This document shows, one piece after another, positions 6,010 to 8,991 of a stretch of 8,991 nucleotides of DNA. The position numbers were made by a program, and so were the translations under genes. Each line of letters starts with the position of its first letter. Position 1 is the first letter of the stretch. Source of the DNA: Phycisphaerae bacterium (GTDB lineage Bacteria > Planctomycetota > Phycisphaerae > UBA1845 > Fen-1342); NCBI GenBank assembly GCA_016935035.1, contig JAFGRR010000093.1, forward strand, positions 1 to 8,991. The letters are read 5' to 3'. The notes under the pieces are model-generated. The model saw only the letters and a list, made by a program, of their open reading frames with translations. It was not told where the DNA came from and did not search any database.

Positions 6010-7719
6010 ATGAATGTACGTACACGTCGCTCGCGGTTCTGGTCCCTCATCGTTGCGACACTGGCGGCCGGTTTGTTCTCCCAGGCGGTGAACGCTGACC
6101 CGTTCTTCAGAGCCTTCTGGGCCGACGCGTTTCATACCGGCTACAAGAGCACCACGGACATCAACAACTTGGTCTCGCGCGCGGTGACCGGCAACTACAA
6201 CGCCATCATCGTCGAGGTGATGGCGTACCAGGATCGCGGCGTAAGCGGCCACGGTGCGTACTGGAATTCGAGCATCGTCCCGAAGGCCACCGACATTCAG
6301 TCGGGGCTCGATCCGCTCAGCTACCTGGTGAGCCGGGCTCACACGTACGGCATCGAAGTGCACGCGTGGATCGTGCCGTACCGCGTGAGCACCACATGGC
6401 CGCCGTCCGGCAACAGTCTGGTTAGCGCCCATCCCGAGTGGCTGATGGTTCCCAGCGGTGACATGGGCGGTGGGACGGCTAAGATTGACGGCAAGTACGT
6501 GCTTGACCCTGGTTCACCGGAGGTCCAGGAGTACATCGCCAGCATCGTCAACGAGATTGTGACAGACTACGCCGTCGATGGCATCAACCTTGATTACATC
6601 CGCTACACCTCGACTGACGCCGGATACCCCGCGTACACATGGTATGAGCGTTCGTCGCTGGCGCGGTTTCAAGACCTGACGGGATATGTCGGGACGCCGC
6701 CTACGTCCGGCGATTCGGACTGGAACGACTTTCGCCGACAGACCATTACCGAGTTGGTCCGTCGCCTGCGCGCCGAGATTCCGTCGATTACGACTAATCC
6801 GCGGCAGCCGGTACGTCTGACGGCGGATCTGTATGCCACCGGTGGTGCACCGTCGTCATTCTCGTCGTCGCAGGCATACACGCTGTTTCAGAACTGGCGC
6901 TATTGGATGGAGCGCGGTTATCTGGATGCCGGCGTCCCGATGAACTACAAGCGTGAGTGGGAATCGCCGCAGGATATCTGGTACCGAGACTGGATCGACG
7001 CGGCGGTCGGTTGGCGCTACAGCCGGCAGATGTTCTGCGGGCAGGCCAACTATCTGAACCCCAAGGCGGACAGCGTGACGCAGTTGCTGTACGCCATCAA
7101 CGCCGGCGCTGACGGGATTTCCAACTACTCGTACTTTGGCACGGCCGACGAGAACATGGATGACAACTGGGAGACGGATTGGACGTGGTATTCGTACGTC
7201 GCCGCCAATGTCTTCACATCCGCAGTTGACACACCGGCCATGCCGTGGCGCGATCCGAACACGGCCACCGAGGGCACGCTGTGGGGCCGGGTCGCCGACC
7301 CGAGCACCGATGAACCCATCGACGGCGCCATCGTGCAGGTGGGTGGTGGAACGCAGTGGCAAGCCGACGGTAACGGCATCTATGTTGTGACGCTGCTGCC
7401 CGCCGCATCTGGCGGAACGACCTACACCGTGACCGCCAGCATGCCCGGCTGCTCGACGGTGCACGTCTACGACGTGAACGTCCTGCCGGGCGATGTCGTG
7501 CGTCAGGACATCGGCCTGTGTCCGAGCATTACCGAGGCGGGCGATATGAACGAGGATGGCCTGGTGAACTGGATCGACTTCACGTGGTTCAACCTGTGCC
7601 TGTCGGGCCCCGGCTCGACGTACAACTCCAGCCACTTCTGCCTCAACGGCGATGCCGACTACGACAGTGACGACGACATGGCCGACTTCGCGAACTTCCA
7701 ACAGATTTTTGGGGAGTAG
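6010..7719 (+). CDS. Secreted GHL10-family glycosidase-like protein with regulatory-like beta-sandwich and dockerin-like C-terminus
   Basis: The 569-residue product (start 6010; 6004 or 5938 in frame are less likely) begins with a signal peptide, residues 1-29 (RTRRSRFW, hydrophobic core, VNA|DP). Residues ~31-400 form a glycosyl-hydrolase-like family 10 TIM barrel (PF02638). It has an RAFWADAFHTGYKS strand near the start, IIVEVMAY, GIEVHAWIVPYR, the hallmark DGINLDYIRY at 190-199, and VPMNYKREW near the end. D190 and D195 of the hallmark are the best candidates for active-site acids. Residues ~421-503 are a carboxypeptidase-regulatory-like beta-sandwich. Residues ~512-569 are a dockerin-like tag (DMNEDGLVNWID, Cys-x13-Cys, DYDSDDDMAD). 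E. coli DigH/YddW of the same family hydrolyses denuded peptidoglycan strands, which would fit an upstream amidase, but other glycans are equally possible. It is a full-length paralogue of the partial gene at the window start. Confidence 0.85.
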   Translation: MNVRTRRSRFWSLIVATLAAGLFSQAVNADPFFRAFWADAFHTGYKSTTDINNLVSRAVTGNYNAIIVEVMAYQDRGVSGHGAYWNSSIVPKATDIQSGLDPLSYLVSRAHTYGIEVHAWIVPYRVSTTWPPSGNSLVSAHPEWLMVPSGDMGGGTAKIDGKYVLDPGSPEVQEYIASIVNEIVTDYAVDGINLDYIRYTSTDAGYPAYTWYERSSLARFQDLTGYVGTPPTSGDSDWNDFRRQTITELVRRLRAEIPSITTNPRQPVRLTADLYATGGAPSSFSSSQAYTLFQNWRYWMERGYLDAGVPMNYKREWESPQDIWYRDWIDAAVGWRYSRQMFCGQANYLNPKADSVTQLLYAINAGADGISNYSYFGTADENMDDNWETDWTWYSYVAANVFTSAVDTPAMPWRDPNTATEGTLWGRVADPSTDEPIDGAIVQVGGGTQWQADGNGIYVVTLLPAASGGTTYTVTASMPGCSTVHVYDVNVLPGDVVRQDIGLCPSITEAGDMNEDGLVNWIDFTWFNLCLSGPGSTYNSSHFCLNGDADYDSDDDMADFANFQQIFGE

Positions 7720-7749
7720 CAGCCGACGCCTCGTCGACCGGCTTTGTTG

Positions 7750-7775
7750 TCCCCTGGTGCATGCTCGTCAGGGGA
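7750..7775. terminator. Hairpin between convergent genes, candidate bidirectional terminator
   Basis: TCCCCTG (7750-7756) pairs perfectly with CAGGGGA (7769-7775) around a 12-base loop that contains the palindrome TGCATGC. It lies 30 bases after the plus-strand GHL10 stop and overlaps the minus-strand stop (7768-7770). The T-rich CTTTGTTGT (7742-7750) precedes it on the plus strand, which is not the order of a classical intrinsic terminator. Position more than sequence supports the call. Confidence 0.4.
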
Positions 7776-8244
7776 ATACCGCGATCAGGAATGCGAAGAA
7801 CGCCAGTATGTGGATTGACCAGGTCACCAACGCCTGGGCTTTCTGCTTCTTGTGGGGTTGCCGCAGGAACGCGTAGCGCCGCCGCACGAGCAATATCCCA
7901 AAGATGCCGCTTGCCCACCCGAAGCTAACCAGCACGTAGAACCCCCATGGTGCCGACATCGCCGGTGTCATGATCAGTGTGACAATCATCGGGACCGAGA
8001 GCAGGGCCGCGGCGATGCCGGAGAACATGGTCGGCACGAGCGTCACGATCAGCCAGATGATGCTCAGATCGCGCACACCGACGGTCAGCACCAGTTCCTG
8101 ACCGCATTCCGGACAGCGCGCCTCAGTCAGGGCGCGGACGTTGTACCCGCAGAGCGGACACCACGCATCGCGATCGCTGACGAACTCCAGCAACTCGGTG
8201 ACGCGGTCGTGTGTGTCAGGTTGGCTGTCCTGCTTGTCGGCCAT
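7768..8244 (-). CDS. Small membrane protein with N-terminal four-cysteine zinc ribbon
   Basis: The 158-residue product reads from ATG 8244 to TGA 7770-7768. A GTG codon directly before it (8247) is an alternative start, but CAGG five bases before the ATG favours 8244. An acidic, hydrophilic N-terminus of ~28 residues leads into a zinc ribbon with CPLCGY and CPECG (Cys 29, 32, 44, 47). Hydrophobic segments follow at about 60-96 (one long or two short helices), 99-120 and 138-157, with a basic loop (RRRYAFLRQPHKKQK) between the last two. The CPxCGY...CPECG ribbon ahead of membrane helices is frequent in planctomycete proteins of unknown function. No enzyme motif is visible. The gene points against the four upstream genes and is in the same direction as the NamZ-type gene ~200 bases upstream of it. 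A co-transcribed role is possible but not shown. Confidence 0.75.
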   Translation of the reverse strand: MADKQDSQPDTHDRVTELLEFVSDRDAWCPLCGYNVRALTEARCPECGQELVLTVGVRDLSIIWLIVTLVPTMFSGIAAALLSVPMIVTLIMTPAMSAPWGFYVLVSFGWASGIFGILLVRRRYAFLRQPHKKQKAQALVTWSIHILAFFAFLIAVFP

Positions 8245-8398
8245 CACTGCCTGTTACGTCTCGCGATTCGCGTCGCATCCGCCTTGCCCAACCGATTTGC
8301 GCACGAGGCCCGGCAATCCGAGCCCGAGCGGCAGCGAGCGGGCATATTCGTTTCCCGCGTTTGCCTCAGGCACAGTGGCTAAAAGCCGCCGTCGGTAT

Positions 8399-8430
8399 GG
8401 CCCATATGCCCACTCAATGACTCTTGGGCC
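8399..8430 (-). terminator. Weak hairpin just downstream of the NamZ-type gene
   Basis: GGCCCA (8399-8404) pairs with TGGGCC (8425-8430) across a 20-base loop. On the minus strand it begins 13 bases after the stop codon of the NamZ-type gene. A CTTTTA run (8380-8385, minus strand) comes further downstream, after a 3-bp CCG/CGG stem. The long loop and short stem make this a low-confidence terminator. The rest of 8245-8443 holds nothing I recognise. Confidence 0.25.
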
Positions 8431-8443
8431 CTGATCTCGTGTC

Positions 8444-8991
8444 CTATTCGTACAACAAGTAGGGCTCGCGTTGCCGGTGGAATTCTTCCGTGCCGGTGTT
8501 CCATAGCTTCAGAATTTCACGCAGCGGGCGTTTGGCGACGAAGAGCTTGCGCACCTCATCGGTGCCGCAGACCTTGTCGAACACGGAGTCACGCTTGCCG
8601 CCGAAGATCTCGGTGGCGGGATACAGCTTCAGGACGGCGTCAATGATGTGGAACTGGATCGGGGTCAGCTCGACCCGATCGCGATCGGTAATGTGAATCT
8701 GCACGCCGCCGCAGGTCTCCTTCGGATAGTGCAAGTAGTAGGGCTGGAAGTAGGCGGGGCGGAAGTAGACGCCGGGCAGCTTGCGGCGGTTGAGCTCGTC
8801 GGCGAGCTTCTGGGGATTGATGAACGGCGCGCCGGCCATCTCGAACGGCAGCGGGTAGCCGACACCTTCGCTCACGACGCCGAGCTCGCCCATGATGCCA
8901 GTGCTGGCGTAGTAGAGTGATGAGTCGGCTCGCGGAATGTGCGGCGACGAGGGAACCCAGAACAGCCCGGTGTCGTCAAACCACATATCAC
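8444..8991 (-). CDS. namZ: DUF1343 / NamZ-type exo-beta-N-acetylmuramidase, C-terminal part (5' end outside window)
   Basis: The minus-strand frame is open from the window edge to TAG at 8446-8444, leaving about 182 C-terminal residues of a family that usually has roughly 400. Family signatures appear in the expected order: FDDTGLFWVPSSPHIP near the edge, SEGVGYPLPFEMAGAP, LPGVYFRPAYF, CGGVQIHITDR, and the C-terminal PYLLYE. These cover the end of the NamZ N-terminal domain and the whole C-terminal domain. The family member YbbC/NamZ of Bacillus subtilis removes MurNAc from the non-reducing ends of peptidoglycan fragments. The N-terminal half, where the catalytic residues and any signal peptide should be, is outside the window, so activity cannot be judged here. 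The M at 8986 is internal, not the start. The visible C-terminus has no dockerin-like tag, unlike the four plus-strand proteins. Planctomycetes often have several DUF1343 paralogues, so the symbol marks the family. Confidence 0.88.
   Translation of the reverse strand, partial: DMWFDDTGLFWVPSSPHIPRADSSLYYASTGIMGELGVVSEGVGYPLPFEMAGAPFINPQKLADELNRRKLPGVYFRPAYFQPYYLHYPKETCGGVQIHITDRDRVELTPIQFHIIDAVLKLYPATEIFGGKRDSVFDKVCGTDEVRKLFVAKRPLREILKLWNTGTEEFHRQREPYLLYE

Noticed and set aside
6019..6039. Twin-arginine (Tat) signal in the second GHL10 protein (TRRSRFW)
   Set aside because: The position two after the arginine pair is Arg rather than the expected hydrophobic residue; it reads better as an ordinary Sec signal with a basic n-region.
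8321..8342. GCCCG...CGGGC inverted repeat in the gap between the minus-strand genes
   Set aside because: Only five pairs hold, without T-run or conserved context.
7852..8382. Plus-strand open frame across the zinc-ribbon gene and the gap behind it
   Set aside because: It is antisense to a protein with a convincing zinc ribbon and membrane helices; its own product is rich in His, Arg and Gln with no domain.
1..8991. Mobile element, phage, CRISPR or defence system
   Set aside because: No transposase, integrase, tRNA-end repeat, direct-repeat array or nuclease motif is visible, and composition looks uniform along the window.

Overview
The window is GC-rich and dense with genes, and it most likely comes from a planctomycete, perhaps of the class Phycisphaerae. 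This is inferred from three things. Large secreted proteins end in a dockerin-like module with two Asp-rich loops joined by a Cys-x13-Cys segment. A small membrane protein carries the CPxCGY...CPECG zinc ribbon common in that phylum. Ribosome binding sites are variable and intergenic gaps moderate. No species can be named from the sequence alone.

The plus strand (1-7719) carries four consecutive genes for exported proteins: (1) the C-terminal part of a GHL10-type glycosidase-like protein; (2) a 1022-residue zinc amidase whose catalytic domain is split by a golvesin-type insert, followed by an FN3 domain and an alpha/beta domain; (3) a seven-motif FG-GAP beta-propeller protein; (4) a complete GHL10-type protein that is a paralogue of the first. 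All four end in the same dockerin-like tag. The minus strand (7768-8991) carries a small zinc-ribbon membrane protein and the C-terminal half of a DUF1343/NamZ-type exo-N-acetylmuramidase. The two groups converge on a hairpin at 7750-7775.

No stretch without a gene exceeds 300 bases. The gaps are 729-976 (a stem-loop across the upstream stop codon and a weak promoter candidate), 4046-4170 (a strong 15-bp stem-loop), 5875-6009 (a small GC hairpin and a ribosome binding site), 7720-7767 (convergent hairpin) and 8245-8443 (a weak hairpin, otherwise nothing recognised). There is no tRNA, rRNA, CRISPR array, insertion sequence or phage gene.

The families suggest a common theme of peptidoglycan breakdown outside the cytoplasm. 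An Amidase_3-type enzyme would strip stem peptides. GHL10 proteins (the family of E. coli DigH/YddW) would cut the denuded glycan. A NamZ-type enzyme would release MurNAc from chain ends. The shared C-terminal tag on the four plus-strand proteins could place them on a common surface or partner. This functional picture is inference; the domain assignments come from motifs read by eye.
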